A DNA stretch of 64,000 nucleotides from Actinoplanes aureus (GTDB lineage: Bacteria > Actinomycetota > Actinomycetes > Mycobacteriales > Micromonosporaceae), in NCBI RefSeq assembly GCF_015704865.1, contig NZ_JADQTO010000004.1, forward strand, positions 508,755 to 572,754, written 5' to 3'. Below the pieces are notes generated by a model, which ran no database searches, was not told the origin of the DNA, and saw nothing but the letters and a program-made list of their open reading frames with translations. A program made the translations under genes and the position numbers. Shown piece after piece: positions 34,508-44,813 of this stretch. The first letter of the stretch is position 1. Every line of letters starts with the position of its first letter.

Positions 34508-35881
34508 GTGCCTGAAGCACCGACGATTGATACCGGCAACACCGCGTGGCTGCTTGTCTCCACCGCACTCGTGTTGCTCATGACCCCTGGACTGGCGCTG
34601 TTCTACGGCGGCCTGAACCGGTCCAAGGGCGTTCTGAACATGATGATGATGAGCTTCAGCGCCATCGGGCTCGTCTCCATACTTTGGCTGTTCTACGGCT
34701 TCTCCCTGGCGTTCGGGACCGACCAGGGCGGCGTCATCGGCAACATCGGTGACTACCTCGGCACCAAGACCTTCCTCGGCGAGGGCGACCTGTGGGGCGC
34801 CACCGCGGAGAATCCGAGCGGCACCGGAATCCCGCTCTACGTCTTCATGGCCTTCCAGATGATGTTCGCGATCATCACGGTGGCCCTGATCAGCGGCGCG
34901 ATCAGCGACCGCACCAAGTTCAGCGGCTGGCTGATTTTCGCCGGCGCGTGGGCCACCCTGGTCTACTTCCCGGTCGCCCACTGGGTCTGGGGCGGTGGCT
35001 TCATCTTCGACCTGGGCGCGCTGGACTTCGCCGGTGGTACCGCGGTGCACATCAACGCGGGTGCCGCGGCCCTCGCCCTGGTCCTGGTGCTCGGCAAGCG
35101 GGCCGGCTGGCCGCGTGAGTCGATGAAGCCGCACAACGTTCCGTTCGTGGCGCTCGGCGCGGGCCTGCTGTGGTTCGGCTGGTTCGGCTTCAACGCCGGC
35201 TCCGAGCTGACCGCCGACGGCATCACCGGTCTGGCGTTCATCAACACCCAGGTCGCCACCGCCGCCGCGGTACTCGGCTGGCTCATCGTGGAGAAGATCC
35301 GGGACGGCAAGCCCACCCTGGTCGGCGCCTCCTCCGGTGCCATCGCGGGTCTGGTCGCCATCACCCCGGCCTGTGCCTTCATCGCACCCTGGGCCGCGAC
35401 CCTGCTCGGCCTGGTGGCCGGCGCGGTCTGTGCCCTGGCGGTCTCGCTGAAGTACAAGCTGGGCTACGACGACTCGCTCGACGTGGTCGGCGTGCACTTC
35501 GTCGGCGGCTGGATCGGCTGCCTCTGGATCGGCCTGTTCGGCAGCAGCGAGGTCAACGCGCTGGTCGCCAACGATGGCCTGTTCATGGGCGGCGGCGTCA
35601 AGCAGCTCGGCATCCAGGCGCTCAGCGCCCTGATCGTCACCGTGTACTCGTTCGTCGTCGCCTTCGCCCTTGGCTTCGCGATTCAGAAGACCATCGGCTT
35701 CCGGATCTCCCGGGAGGCCGAGATCGACGGCATCGACCTCGCCGAGCACGCGGAGAGCGGGTACGACCTGGCGCCGGCCGGCGGCGGCAGCGGTGGCGGT
35801 GCCTTCGCGATGGCCGGTATCAAGCCCGCCAGCGCGCCGGCTGAGGAATCTTCCCCGGTCAGCGAGAAGATCTCCGGTTAA
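34508..35881 (+). CDS. amtB: Ammonium transporter
   Basis: 457 aa Amt/Rh channel with about 11 membrane helices. Conserved features: MTPGLALFYGGL, FDLGALDFAGGTAVHINAGAAAL (periplasm-side vestibule and pore His region) and VVGVHFVGGWIGCLWIGL (second pore His). The N-terminus lacks an evident cleaved signal. GTG start with TAGGAGG just upstream. First gene of amtB-glnB-glnD. Confidence 0.97.
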   Translation: MPEAPTIDTGNTAWLLVSTALVLLMTPGLALFYGGLNRSKGVLNMMMMSFSAIGLVSILWLFYGFSLAFGTDQGGVIGNIGDYLGTKTFLGEGDLWGATAENPSGTGIPLYVFMAFQMMFAIITVALISGAISDRTKFSGWLIFAGAWATLVYFPVAHWVWGGGFIFDLGALDFAGGTAVHINAGAAALALVLVLGKRAGWPRESMKPHNVPFVALGAGLLWFGWFGFNAGSELTADGITGLAFINTQVATAAAVLGWLIVEKIRDGKPTLVGASSGAIAGLVAITPACAFIAPWAATLLGLVAGAVCALAVSLKYKLGYDDSLDVVGVHFVGGWIGCLWIGLFGSSEVNALVANDGLFMGGGVKQLGIQALSALIVTVYSFVVAFALGFAIQKTIGFRISREAEIDGIDLAEHAESGYDLAPAGGGSGGGAFAMAGIKPASAPAEESSPVSEKISG

Positions 35882-36253
<372 letters not shown>

Positions 36254-36258
36254 TCGAC

Positions 36259-38526
36259 ATGACCAACCCGTTGAGTGAGCCGCCGGCCCCGCCGGCCCGC
36301 CCGGTTGCCGGTGGCTCACTCGACAAGCTGAAAGAACACATCGGCTCCGCGGCCCGCGACGAGCGGGCGGCGGCGCTCGATGCTTGGCTGCGGACGCTCT
36401 TTCCCGCCCACCTGACCGGCGTCAGCCTGGTCGCGGTCGGCGGCCTGGGCCGGCGGGACTGCGCGCCACACAGCGACCTGGACCTGGTGCTGCTGCACAA
36501 CGGGACGGCCGGCATCGACCGGATCGCCTCGTCGCTCTGGTACCCGATCTGGGACGCACGGCTCGGTCTGGACCACTCGGTGCGGACCCTCCCGGAGGCG
36601 CTCTCGGTCGCGCACGACGACGTGAAGGTCTCCCTCGGACTGCTCGACGCCCGGCACGTGGCCGGCGACGCCGCCCTCTCCGCCGAGCTGATCGCGGCCG
36701 CGGGGGACCAGTGGCGGCGTACCGCGGTGCGACTAATGCCACAGCTCAAAGAGCTCACCACGGCCCGCTGGACCAGCCATGGCGAGCTCGCCTTCCTGCT
36801 CGAGGGCGACCTCAAGGAGGCGTCCGGCGGCCTGCGCGACGTCACCCTGCTGCGCGGCATCGGCCGGGCCGGCATCGCCGACATGCGACCCGCGGTACGC
36901 GCGGCCGGCCTGCGCCTGCTGGACACCCGGGACGCCCTGCACCTGGCGGTCGGCCGCCGCGTGGACCGGCTGGTCGCGCAGGAGCGTAAGGCCGTCGCCG
37001 ACCTGCTCGAGATCGAGGACCCGGACAACCTCTTGCGACGGGTGGCGGGCGATGCCCGTACCGTCGCACATGCCGTTGATGACGCCTGGCGTGCCATCGA
37101 CCGGATCCGTAGCGGCCGCCGGCGCGGCGGCCCGATGCCCGGCCCGGCCCGGCGCCCGGTCGCCCGGGACGTGGTGGAACAGGACGGCGAGCTGGTGCTC
37201 GCCCGGACCGCCATCGGCCCGGTCCCGGATCCCAGCCTCTCGCTGCGGGTGGCGGCGGCCGCCGCCACCGTGCAGCTGCCCATCGCGCGGGCCACCTGCG
37301 AATGGCTCGCCGCCTTCTGCCCGCCGCTGCCCACCCCGTGGCCGCACGCGGCTCGCACCGCGCTCGTCTCGCTGCTGGGTTCGGGTCCCGGTCTGCTGCC
37401 GGCCTGGGAGACCTGCGACCGGTACGGGCTGATCGACGCCTGGCTGCCCGGATGGGCCCGGATGCGCAGCCTGCCGCAGCACCACCCGATCCACCGGTAC
37501 ACCCTGGACCGGCACCTGGTGCAGGCCGCCTACGAGGCCACCAAGTACACCCGTGAGGTGGACCGGCCGGACCTGCTGCTGCTCGGCGCCTTCCTGCACG
37601 ACGTCGGCAAGGGCCTGCCCGGCGACCACAGCATCGTGGGCGCCCCGATCGCGGCCGAGGTCGCGGCTCGCGTCGGCCTGCCCCCGGCCGACGTGGCGAC
37701 GATCGAGAAGATGGTCCGGCTGCACCTGCTGCTGCCGGACGTGGCCACCCGGCGCGACCTGAGCGATCCGAAGACGATCTCGACGGTCGCCGAGACGGTC
37801 GGCGACCCGGCCACCCTGGACCTGCTGCACGCCCTGGCCCGGGCCGACTCGCACGCTACCGGACCGGCCGCCTGGTCGGACTGGAAGGGCCGGCTGATGG
37901 CCGAGCTGGTCGGCAAGGTGCACACCGCGCTGGACACCGGCGCCCTGCCCGAGCCGCCCCGGCCGGACCCGGAGCTGCTGGACGGCGGCCTGCCAGTGGT
38001 GCACCTGGACGGCGACCGGGTGGCGGTGGCCGCAGCCGACCGGCGAGGGCTGCTGGCCGCGGTGACGGCCTGCCTGACCATGCACCGGCTGGACGTGGTG
38101 GCCGCGAACACCACCACCGTGGACGGCCGGGCCATCGTGGAGTTCTACACGTCGCCGCGCTACGGGTCGCCGTACGATCCGATCGCTCTCGCGGCGGACC
38201 TGCGCCGCGTCGCCGCCGGCGACGTCTCGGTGACCCAGCGGGTCCGCGCCCGGGCGATGAGCGCCCGCGGCGGCAGCGCCTCGCCCCGGGTGGTGTGGCA
38301 GCGGGACGTGGCCACCGACGCGGTGGTGCTGGAGCTGCGCGCGGCCGACTCGCCGGGCCTGCTGTACCGGGTGACCACGGCACTCGACGAGGCCGGCGCG
38401 GAGATCCGCGCGGCCCGGATCTCCACCCTGGGCAGTGACGTGGTGGACGTCTTCTACCTGGTCGGCGCGGGGTCGGAGGCGGCACAACGGACCCGGGTGG
38501 AAGCCGCCGTCCTGGCCGCCGTCTGA
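36259..38526 (+). CDS. glnD: PII uridylyl-/adenylyltransferase and removing enzyme
   Basis: 755 aa. Nucleotidyltransferase domain with VAVGGLGRRDCAPHSDLDLVLLH; middle region LEGDLKEASGGLRDV; HD hydrolase domain with LLGAFLHDVGKGLPGDHS; two C-terminal ACT domains (VAAADRRGLLAAVT and LRAADSPGLLYRVTT) that sense glutamine. Five bases after glnB. In mycobacteria ffh follows glnD closely; here an 18-kb glycan island intervenes. Confidence 0.95.
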   Translation: MTNPLSEPPAPPARPVAGGSLDKLKEHIGSAARDERAAALDAWLRTLFPAHLTGVSLVAVGGLGRRDCAPHSDLDLVLLHNGTAGIDRIASSLWYPIWDARLGLDHSVRTLPEALSVAHDDVKVSLGLLDARHVAGDAALSAELIAAAGDQWRRTAVRLMPQLKELTTARWTSHGELAFLLEGDLKEASGGLRDVTLLRGIGRAGIADMRPAVRAAGLRLLDTRDALHLAVGRRVDRLVAQERKAVADLLEIEDPDNLLRRVAGDARTVAHAVDDAWRAIDRIRSGRRRGGPMPGPARRPVARDVVEQDGELVLARTAIGPVPDPSLSLRVAAAAATVQLPIARATCEWLAAFCPPLPTPWPHAARTALVSLLGSGPGLLPAWETCDRYGLIDAWLPGWARMRSLPQHHPIHRYTLDRHLVQAAYEATKYTREVDRPDLLLLGAFLHDVGKGLPGDHSIVGAPIAAEVAARVGLPPADVATIEKMVRLHLLLPDVATRRDLSDPKTISTVAETVGDPATLDLLHALARADSHATGPAAWSDWKGRLMAELVGKVHTALDTGALPEPPRPDPELLDGGLPVVHLDGDRVAVAAADRRGLLAAVTACLTMHRLDVVAANTTTVDGRAIVEFYTSPRYGSPYDPIALAADLRRVAAGDVSVTQRVRARAMSARGGSASPRVVWQRDVATDAVVLELRAADSPGLLYRVTTALDEAGAEIRAARISTLGSDVVDVFYLVGAGSEAAQRTRVEAAVLAAV

Positions 38527-38591
38527 GCGTCACCTCCGGCCACCGCCCGGAGTTGAGCTGATCGACATTGCCGGGCACGGACGGAGAGTCG

Positions 38592-41027
38592 ATGGCTGAG
38601 GCGCAGCCGGTGGCGTTGCTGGACGACCACGTCACCCTGGCCGGTGCGGGAGCGGACCTGTCGTTACCGCACACCGCGATGCGCAACCGCTCGGTGGCGG
38701 CCCGGCGGGTGCTCGCCCGCGCGGCCGGCGGCACCCTCGAGGAACTGCTGGAGGCGGCGCGCGCCGGCGACGTGCGGTGGCTGCGCCGGATCCGGCGGCG
38801 GGTCGACCGCGGGCTGCTCGCCGGTCTGGCGCAGACCATCGCATTGCAGGATGAGCTGCCCACCGACCGGGACGACGCGCTGGCCCTTTACGGCCTGATC
38901 CGGGCCGCGCTCGGCGCGCGGGCGCTGCCCGGCCCGCATCAGGCGCTGCACACCCAGCTGGCGTACGCGTGGCAGGGGCCGGACCGGGCCCGTGAGCTGC
39001 TCGGCGCGTACCGGCGGATCCCGCGGCCGGCCCGGGAGACGCTGGAGATCGACCTGGCCAACCCGTACACCGGTGGCGGTGTCCCGGAGGAGACCTGGCA
39101 GGCCCGGTTCGGCGCGCTCTTCCCGGAGCCGGCGCCGAGGCTGCGCGCCGCCCCCGAACAGGTGCCGTTCGACCGGCTGACCGCCACCGTCGACCGCCCC
39201 GCGGAGCCGGCCGATCCCCGCGTCTCGGTCGTGGTGACCGCCTTCCGGCCCGGCCCGGAACTGCTCACCGCGGTCCGCTCGATCGCCGCCCAGTCCTGGC
39301 CCAACCTGGACATCATCGTGGTGGACGACGCGTCGCCACCCGAGCACGACGCGGTGCTGGCCGAGGCGGAGGCGCTCGACGACCGGGTCCGCCTGCTGCG
39401 GCTGCCCGCCAACGCCGGCACGTACGCGGCCCGCAACGCCGGCATCGAGGCGGCACACGGCGAGTACGTCACGTTCCAGGACTCCGACGACTGGTCCCAT
39501 CCGCGCCGGATCGAGCTTCAGCTGGCGCCCCTGCTGGCCAGCTCCGCCGTGGTGGCCTCCGTCTCGGAGGGGATCAGCGTCACCGACAACCTCGTGATGA
39601 CCCGTCCCGGCATCCGGCGCGGCCGGGTCAACGTCTCCTCGCTGCTGTTCCGGCGCGAGGTCGTGAACCGGCGGATCGGCTGGTTCGACTCGGTACGCAA
39701 GGCCGCCGACTCGGAGTTCGTGGAGCGGATCGAGGCCGCCTTCGGGCCCCGCTCGGTACGCCGGGTGTCCCGCCCACTGGCCCTGATCCGGCTCTCCGAA
39801 GGGTCGCTGTCCCGCTCGGAGATCCGGGCCTACTGGATGCATCCGGCGCGGACCGCGTACATGTCGGCGTACCGCTGCTGGCACGCCTCGGGCGAGCCGC
39901 TGCGCGTCGGTCCGGATCGGCCGTTCGTGGCGCCGGCCCACCTGACCGGGCGGCGGGCCGTGGATTCCTATGACGTGGTGGTGGCCGCCGACTGGCGGTT
40001 CCTGACCGGGACACAGCGATCCGCGCTGGCCGAGATCGAGGCGCTGCGCCGTGCCGGCCTGTCGGTGGCGATCCTGCAGCTGGAGGCGCTGCGCTCGGTG
40101 GACCGGCAGCGCCGGTCGCTGAGCGGCGGTGTGCAGCAGCTGATCAATTCCGGCCGGCTGGACCAGGTGCTGGAGACCGACGAGGTCACCGCCGGGGTAC
40201 TGGTGATCCGGCAGCCCGAGGTGCTGCAGTTCGCGCCCGAGGACGGTTGCCGGGTACGGCCCCGGCGGCTGCTGGTCGTCGCGGACCGGGCGCCGGCCCG
40301 CCGGGACGGCACCGATCAGCGGTACACCGTGCCGGCCGTCACCGCCGCGGCCGAGCGGCTCTTCGGGGTGGCGGCGCTCTGGTGCCCGCAGGACGCCGGG
40401 ATCCGCGCGGAACTCGGCGAGGTGGAGCTGACGCCGTACGACCTCCCGGCGGTCGCCGAGCCGCAGGACGTCGCCCGGCCGCTCCCGGACCCCGCCGGCG
40501 TCCCGGTGGTCGGCACCGACCTGTGCGACGCCGGTGAGTGGCCCCGGGACCTGGCCGACGCGCTCGCGATGCTGGCGCGGTGCGGTGCCGCCGACGTCCG
40601 GCTGCGGCTGCCGGAGACGCCGTTGCGCCCGGCCGGGCTGCCCGCCTCCTGGCTGGTCTACGAGGCGGCCGACCTGGACCCGCGTACGTTCGCCGCGCAG
40701 CTCGACTTCTACCTGCACTTCCCCTCGGAACAGGCGGCCGAGTTGCTGTCCCGGCCGGCTCTGGATGCCGCCGCGACCGGATGCGTGGTGCTCGTCCCGG
40801 AACATCTCGCCGAGGTCTTCGGTGACGCCGCGGTCGCCTGCCGGCCCGCTGACGTGCCCGCGGTGATCCGGCAGTACCAGACCGATCCCCGCCGCTACGC
40901 CGATCGCAGCCGGCTGGCTCGCGCGGCGATCGCCCGGAACCACCGGCCCGCCGCTCTGGCCGAGCGGATCGTCACCCTGGCCCGCGCCGCCACCACACCC
41001 GCGCAGCGTGTGCCCGCCGAGGCGTAA
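38592..41027 (+). CDS. Giant GT2 glycosyltransferase with C-terminal GT4-like module
   Basis: 811 aa, architecture in three parts. An N-terminal helical domain covers ~residues 30-195. A GT2 domain at ~210-430 has VSVVVTAFRPGPELLTAVRS, IIVVDDASP and FQDSDDW (295-301). A C-terminal module at ~455-800 starts SYDVVVAADW and contains DPRTFAAQLDFYLHFPSEQ, a degenerate GT4 nucleotide-site helix. The paralogue at 44.8 kb has the same layout, and the 47.3-kb gene has the same last module at its N-terminus. ATG preceded by GGAGAG. Probably a wall or capsule glycan polymerase; donor unknown. Confidence 0.8.
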   Translation: MAEAQPVALLDDHVTLAGAGADLSLPHTAMRNRSVAARRVLARAAGGTLEELLEAARAGDVRWLRRIRRRVDRGLLAGLAQTIALQDELPTDRDDALALYGLIRAALGARALPGPHQALHTQLAYAWQGPDRARELLGAYRRIPRPARETLEIDLANPYTGGGVPEETWQARFGALFPEPAPRLRAAPEQVPFDRLTATVDRPAEPADPRVSVVVTAFRPGPELLTAVRSIAAQSWPNLDIIVVDDASPPEHDAVLAEAEALDDRVRLLRLPANAGTYAARNAGIEAAHGEYVTFQDSDDWSHPRRIELQLAPLLASSAVVASVSEGISVTDNLVMTRPGIRRGRVNVSSLLFRREVVNRRIGWFDSVRKAADSEFVERIEAAFGPRSVRRVSRPLALIRLSEGSLSRSEIRAYWMHPARTAYMSAYRCWHASGEPLRVGPDRPFVAPAHLTGRRAVDSYDVVVAADWRFLTGTQRSALAEIEALRRAGLSVAILQLEALRSVDRQRRSLSGGVQQLINSGRLDQVLETDEVTAGVLVIRQPEVLQFAPEDGCRVRPRRLLVVADRAPARRDGTDQRYTVPAVTAAAERLFGVAALWCPQDAGIRAELGEVELTPYDLPAVAEPQDVARPLPDPAGVPVVGTDLCDAGEWPRDLADALAMLARCGAADVRLRLPETPLRPAGLPASWLVYEAADLDPRTFAAQLDFYLHFPSEQAAELLSRPALDAAATGCVVLVPEHLAEVFGDAAVACRPADVPAVIRQYQTDPRRYADRSRLARAAIARNHRPAALAERIVTLARAATTPAQRVPAEA

Positions 41028-41083
41028 CGGGGCCGGGAGCAGCGGCGTTACGCCTGGGGAAGTGTCTGAGGAGGAGTGTCCGC

Positions 41084-42118
41084 ATGAGTCACCTGAGCCG
41101 AATCCGCCGCCGGCTGCCGCGCCTTTCGTCAACGCAGGCCGCGGCGATGGCGGTCGTCGGCGTCCTCTGCGCCGTGTCCGTGCTGACCGGGCTGACCGGG
41201 CACACCGGTACGGCCACCGCCACGCTGGCCGTACTCGTCGGTGTCACGCTCACCGCGGTGCTGCTGATGTTCCGCCGGCTCGCCGGGGCCCAGCGGGCCG
41301 GCCTCGCCGCGCAGCGCGACCTGCGGACCACGGTCGAGGAGATGCAGCGCCGGCTGGTCGCCGCGGTGGAACGGGAGCGGCTCACCGCCGGCGACCGGCA
41401 CCTGGAGCTGGCCGAGGCGATCGCCCGGGTCAAGCAGGTCACCGATCGCAAGGCGGCCTCCGCCCAGGTGCTCGGTTTGCCACGCGAGTTCGAGGCCACC
41501 GTGCAGCTGTTCCAGGGCTTCGTGCCGCGCGCGCCGATGCCCTCTTCCGGTGATTTCGCGCTGAACCCGACCGACCTGCTGGAACTGCTGCACCTGATCC
41601 GGGTCCGGCAGCCCCGCCTGGTGCTGGAGCTCGGCAGCGGCACCTCGTCGGTGTGGATCGCCTACGTGCTGGAGCAGGCCGGCGGCCGGCTGATCTCGCT
41701 GGACCACGACATCGAGTACGCCACCAGGACCCGGGCGGTGCTCGCCGCGCACGGGTTGACGGACGTGGCCGAGGTACGCCACGCCCCGCTGACCCCGGTC
41801 ACCATCGACGACCGGGACTACCCCTGGTACGACCCGGAGGCGCTGGCCGACCTGCACGACGTCGACTTCGTGCTGATCGACGGGCCACCCGCGGCGACCG
41901 GCCCGGACGCCCGGTACCCGGCACTGCACGTGATCGAGAAGCGGCTCGCCGAGCGCGCGACGCTGGTCTTCGACGACGCCGGCCGCAAGGACGAGCAGGC
42001 CGCGATCGCCGCCTGGACCGAGCGGTACGAGGGACTGACCCGGGAGAGCGAGATCCTCGGCCGGCACGCGGTGCTGTCGTTCGTCCGGCCACCGGCGATG
42101 GCCGTGGCACCCAGTTGA
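41084..42118 (+). CDS. Membrane-tethered class I SAM methyltransferase with coiled coil
   Basis: 344 aa. Two hydrophobic segments (residues ~19-38 and ~45-63) are followed by a coiled coil (~66-120), then a Rossmann methyltransferase domain with LVLELGSGTSSVWIAYVLEQAGGRLISLDHD (SAM motif I) and DVDFVLIDGPPAA (post-motif). The topology suggests a methyltransferase held at the inner face of the membrane. In a glycan cluster it may O-methylate a sugar of a lipid-linked chain. Preceded by GAGGAGG. Confidence 0.82.
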   Translation: MSHLSRIRRRLPRLSSTQAAAMAVVGVLCAVSVLTGLTGHTGTATATLAVLVGVTLTAVLLMFRRLAGAQRAGLAAQRDLRTTVEEMQRRLVAAVERERLTAGDRHLELAEAIARVKQVTDRKAASAQVLGLPREFEATVQLFQGFVPRAPMPSSGDFALNPTDLLELLHLIRVRQPRLVLELGSGTSSVWIAYVLEQAGGRLISLDHDIEYATRTRAVLAAHGLTDVAEVRHAPLTPVTIDDRDYPWYDPEALADLHDVDFVLIDGPPAATGPDARYPALHVIEKRLAERATLVFDDAGRKDEQAAIAAWTERYEGLTRESEILGRHAVLSFVRPPAMAVAPS

Positions 42119-42122
42119 TCCG

Positions 42123-44120
42123 ATGACTTCCACGCTCGCGCGGCACGACGTCCGCCCGGCCGGCGCCGCGTCCCGGCCGCCGCACCGGGCGGACATCGAG
42201 GGCCTGCGAGCCGTCGCGGTGCTGCTCGTGGTTCTCGCCCACGTGGGCGTACCGGGGGTGGCCGGGGGGTTCATCGGGGTCGACGTCTTCTTCGTCGTCT
42301 CCGGCTTCCTGATCACCTCGCTGCTGAGCCGGGAGCTGGCCAGCACCGGCCGCCTCGATCTGCCGCGCTTCTACGCCCGCCGGGCGGTACGGCTGCTGCC
42401 GGTCGCCACCCTGGTCATCGCGGCGACGCTGGCGGCCACCTGGCTGTGGGCGCCGCCGATCCGCTTTCCGGGGTACGCCGGGGACGCGCTCTCCGCCGCC
42501 ACCTACACGATGAACCTGCGGCTGGCACACACCGGGACCGACTACTTCGCGGACCAGGCGCCCTCACCGTTCCAGCACTTCTGGTCGCTGGCCGTGGAGG
42601 AGCAGTTCTACCTGGCCTGGCCGGTGCTGATCGGCGTCCTGGCCCTGCTGCGGCGCCGCTGGGTCACGGTGGCGGTGCTGGCCGGCTTCTCGGTGGTCTC
42701 GTTCGCCTGGGCGCCGGCGTACTTCAGCTCGCTGAGCCGGGCCTGGGAATTGGGCGCGGGCGCCCTGCTGGCCCTCTGGCCGGCCGGGAAGCACCGGCCG
42801 TGGCTGGCCTGGGCCGGCGGGGCGGCGATCCTGGGTGGCGCGGTGGCCTACGACGCCGGTACGCCCTTCCCCGGGCCGGCCACTCTGGCACCGGTGCTGG
42901 GCGCGGTGGCGGTCATCGCCGCGGGTGGCAACCGGCTCCTGGAGACCGGCCCGATGCGCTGGCTCGGCCGGATGTCGTACGGCTGGTACCTGTGGCACTG
43001 GCCGCTGCTGTTCCTGGCCCCGGCCGGTCTCGCCGCCCGCGCCGGATACGCCGGGGTCGCGCTCGGCCTGGCCGTCACGAGCCACCACCTGCTGGAGAAC
43101 CCGGTCCGCTACCACCGCTGCTGGTCGGTACGCCCACGCCGCGGCCTGTTCCTGGGACTCGGCCTCTCCGCCGCCGCGGCCGGACTGGCCGGACTGGGTC
43201 TGCTCTTCCCGCCGGCGGTACCGACCGGAGGTGCCGCCGGCGACACCCGGCGTGCCCTGGCCCGTGCCACCGATCCGGCCGCCGAGCTGAACCGCCTGGT
43301 CGAGGCGGCCGCCGGCGCCGTCCGGCTGCCCCGGAACCTGACGCCCACCTTGGCGAAGGCGGCCCGTCAGCGGCTCGCGCCGCAACTGGACGGCTGCCAC
43401 GTCGGGCTCGCCGGCCCGTTCCAGCCGGAGGGCGATTGCGTCTACGGCGACCGTCGGGCGCGGCGCACCGTGGTGCTCTTCGGTGACTCGCACGCCCTGC
43501 AATGGTTCCCGGCCTTCGCCGACATGGCGGAGCGGCGCGGCTGGCGGCTGGTCGCCTACACCCGCAGCGCGTGCAGCCCGGCCCGGGTGGCCCTGAACGA
43601 GCGCCGGGCCCAGCGCCGCTACCTGGAGTGCGACACCTGGCGTACCCAGATGCTGGACCGGATCGGCGAGCTGCGGCCGGACCTGGTGGTGGTGTCGTCC
43701 AGCGTCAACTACCGGGCGGTGCTCGCCGGGGCGCCGGCCGACCCGGACGCGGTGTGGCGGGCCGGCTGGACCCGTACCCTGGCTACGCTGAAGCGGGACG
43801 CTGGCGCGGTGGCGCTGCTCGGCGACACGCCGTTCCTCGCCGGTGAGCCCGCTGACTGCCTCACCGGGGCCGGGCGGATCGGTGACTGCGCCGCCGAGGC
43901 GGACGGCGTGGTGCTGGAGCCGGGGTGGCGAGAGATCCAGCGGGCCACCGCCGCCGCGGCCGGAGTGCCCGTGGTGGATCCGCTGCCGTGGCTGTGCGGC
44001 GAACGGTGCCCGCTCGTGGTCGGGAACACCCTGGTCTACCGGGACAGCAATCACCTGACAGCGGCGTACGCCGAACTGGTCACCCCGTTGCTGGACGCGC
44101 GGCTGCCCTGGCCGCGATGA
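42123..44120 (+). CDS. OafA/YrhL-type acyltransferase with C-terminal SGNH domain
   Basis: 665 aa. N-terminal acyltransferase-3 domain with ~10 helices (RADIEGLRAVAVLLVVLAHVG, GGFIGVDVFFVVSGFLI, FQHFWSLAVEEQFYLAWPV), then an extracytoplasmic SGNH hydrolase domain (VVLFGDSHALQWFPAF, then DSNHLTAAYAELV with the catalytic Asp-x-x-His). Such fusions O-acetylate surface polysaccharides or peptidoglycan. Starts four bases after the methyltransferase, so the two modifying enzymes are co-expressed. Confidence 0.92.
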   Translation: MTSTLARHDVRPAGAASRPPHRADIEGLRAVAVLLVVLAHVGVPGVAGGFIGVDVFFVVSGFLITSLLSRELASTGRLDLPRFYARRAVRLLPVATLVIAATLAATWLWAPPIRFPGYAGDALSAATYTMNLRLAHTGTDYFADQAPSPFQHFWSLAVEEQFYLAWPVLIGVLALLRRRWVTVAVLAGFSVVSFAWAPAYFSSLSRAWELGAGALLALWPAGKHRPWLAWAGGAAILGGAVAYDAGTPFPGPATLAPVLGAVAVIAAGGNRLLETGPMRWLGRMSYGWYLWHWPLLFLAPAGLAARAGYAGVALGLAVTSHHLLENPVRYHRCWSVRPRRGLFLGLGLSAAAAGLAGLGLLFPPAVPTGGAAGDTRRALARATDPAAELNRLVEAAAGAVRLPRNLTPTLAKAARQRLAPQLDGCHVGLAGPFQPEGDCVYGDRRARRTVVLFGDSHALQWFPAFADMAERRGWRLVAYTRSACSPARVALNERRAQRRYLECDTWRTQMLDRIGELRPDLVVVSSSVNYRAVLAGAPADPDAVWRAGWTRTLATLKRDAGAVALLGDTPFLAGEPADCLTGAGRIGDCAAEADGVVLEPGWREIQRATAAAAGVPVVDPLPWLCGERCPLVVGNTLVYRDSNHLTAAYAELVTPLLDARLPWPR

Positions 44121-44136
44121 ACCTGGGTACAAACGA

Positions 44137-44173
44137 CACGAGCCCTCGCCGCGGGGGACGGCGAGGGCTCGTG
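44137..44173. terminator. 15-bp perfect hairpin between convergent genes
   Basis: CACGAGCCCTCGCCG (44137-44151) pairs perfectly with CGGCGAGGGCTCGTG (44159-44173) around a 7-base loop. Lies between the acyltransferase (plus) and the CAP protein (minus), so it should stop both transcripts. Confidence 0.85.
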
Positions 44174-44202
44174 GCGCGGTGCGGGGGCACCGCCGGTGAA
44201 GA

Positions 44203-44685
44203 TCAGTAACCGAAGTTCTGGGTGTAGTACGGGGTGCCGCTCTTGGCGTACACCGCGCCCACGCCCACGGCCTTCAGCTTGCAGTTGACGATGTTGGCGC
44301 GGTGGCCGGGGCTCTTCATCCAGCCCTTGACCACCTCGGCGCCGGAGCGGTAGCCGTAAGCGATGTTCTCCGCACCAGGCTTGCTGTAGCCGGCCGTCTT
44401 CACCCGGGCGACGAACCGGGTACCACCCAGGCCGGTGTGGCTGAAGCTGCCGGACCGCGCCATGTAGGTGCTGTGGCCGCGGGCGGCCTTGGTGAGCGCG
44501 GCGTTGACGGTGAGGGCCGCGCAGCCGTTGGCCTTGCGCTCGACGTTGATGAGCCGGTTGATGTCGTTCTGGAGGGTGCCCTCGGAGACGGGCGCTGCCG
44601 CGGCCGGGGAGGCGATCATCGCGGCACCGGTGAGAGCGGCGGGGACGAGGGCGACCAGGGCGAAACGACGGAGCAGCGAGCGCAA
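44203..44685 (-). CDS. Secreted CAP/SCP-domain protein
   Basis: 160 aa. Signal peptide RSLLRRFALVALVPAALTGAAMIASPAAA, then a CAP domain with NVERKANGCAAL, ARGHSTYMARSGSFSHTG, GAENIAYGYRSG and WMKSPGHRANIVNCKLKAVGVG, including the two conserved His of the cavity. Two cysteines (GCAAL and VNCKL) could form a disulfide. Bacterial CAP proteins are exported and envelope-associated with unclear ligands. TTG start; the family pattern and signal peptide support it. Confidence 0.88.
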   Translation of the reverse strand: MRSLLRRFALVALVPAALTGAAMIASPAAAAPVSEGTLQNDINRLINVERKANGCAALTVNAALTKAARGHSTYMARSGSFSHTGLGGTRFVARVKTAGYSKPGAENIAYGYRSGAEVVKGWMKSPGHRANIVNCKLKAVGVGAVYAKSGTPYYTQNFGY

Positions 44686-44813
44686 GAGAGACCCTTTCGG
44701 AGTTCGGCGCCTGGCTCATCGCCAGGTTCACCGTTCCCTTCGGCGCTCCTGCTGTGCTTCTTGATCGCGGGTTGGGTGCTCCGTCGTCGCTGTTCGGTTG
44801 CCGCCCCCGCCGG

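Noticed and set aside
38664-41132. Minus-strand open frame of ~822 codons opposite the giant glycosyltransferase
   Set aside because: Composition typical of a shadow frame; the plus strand has clear GT2 and GT4-like motifs.
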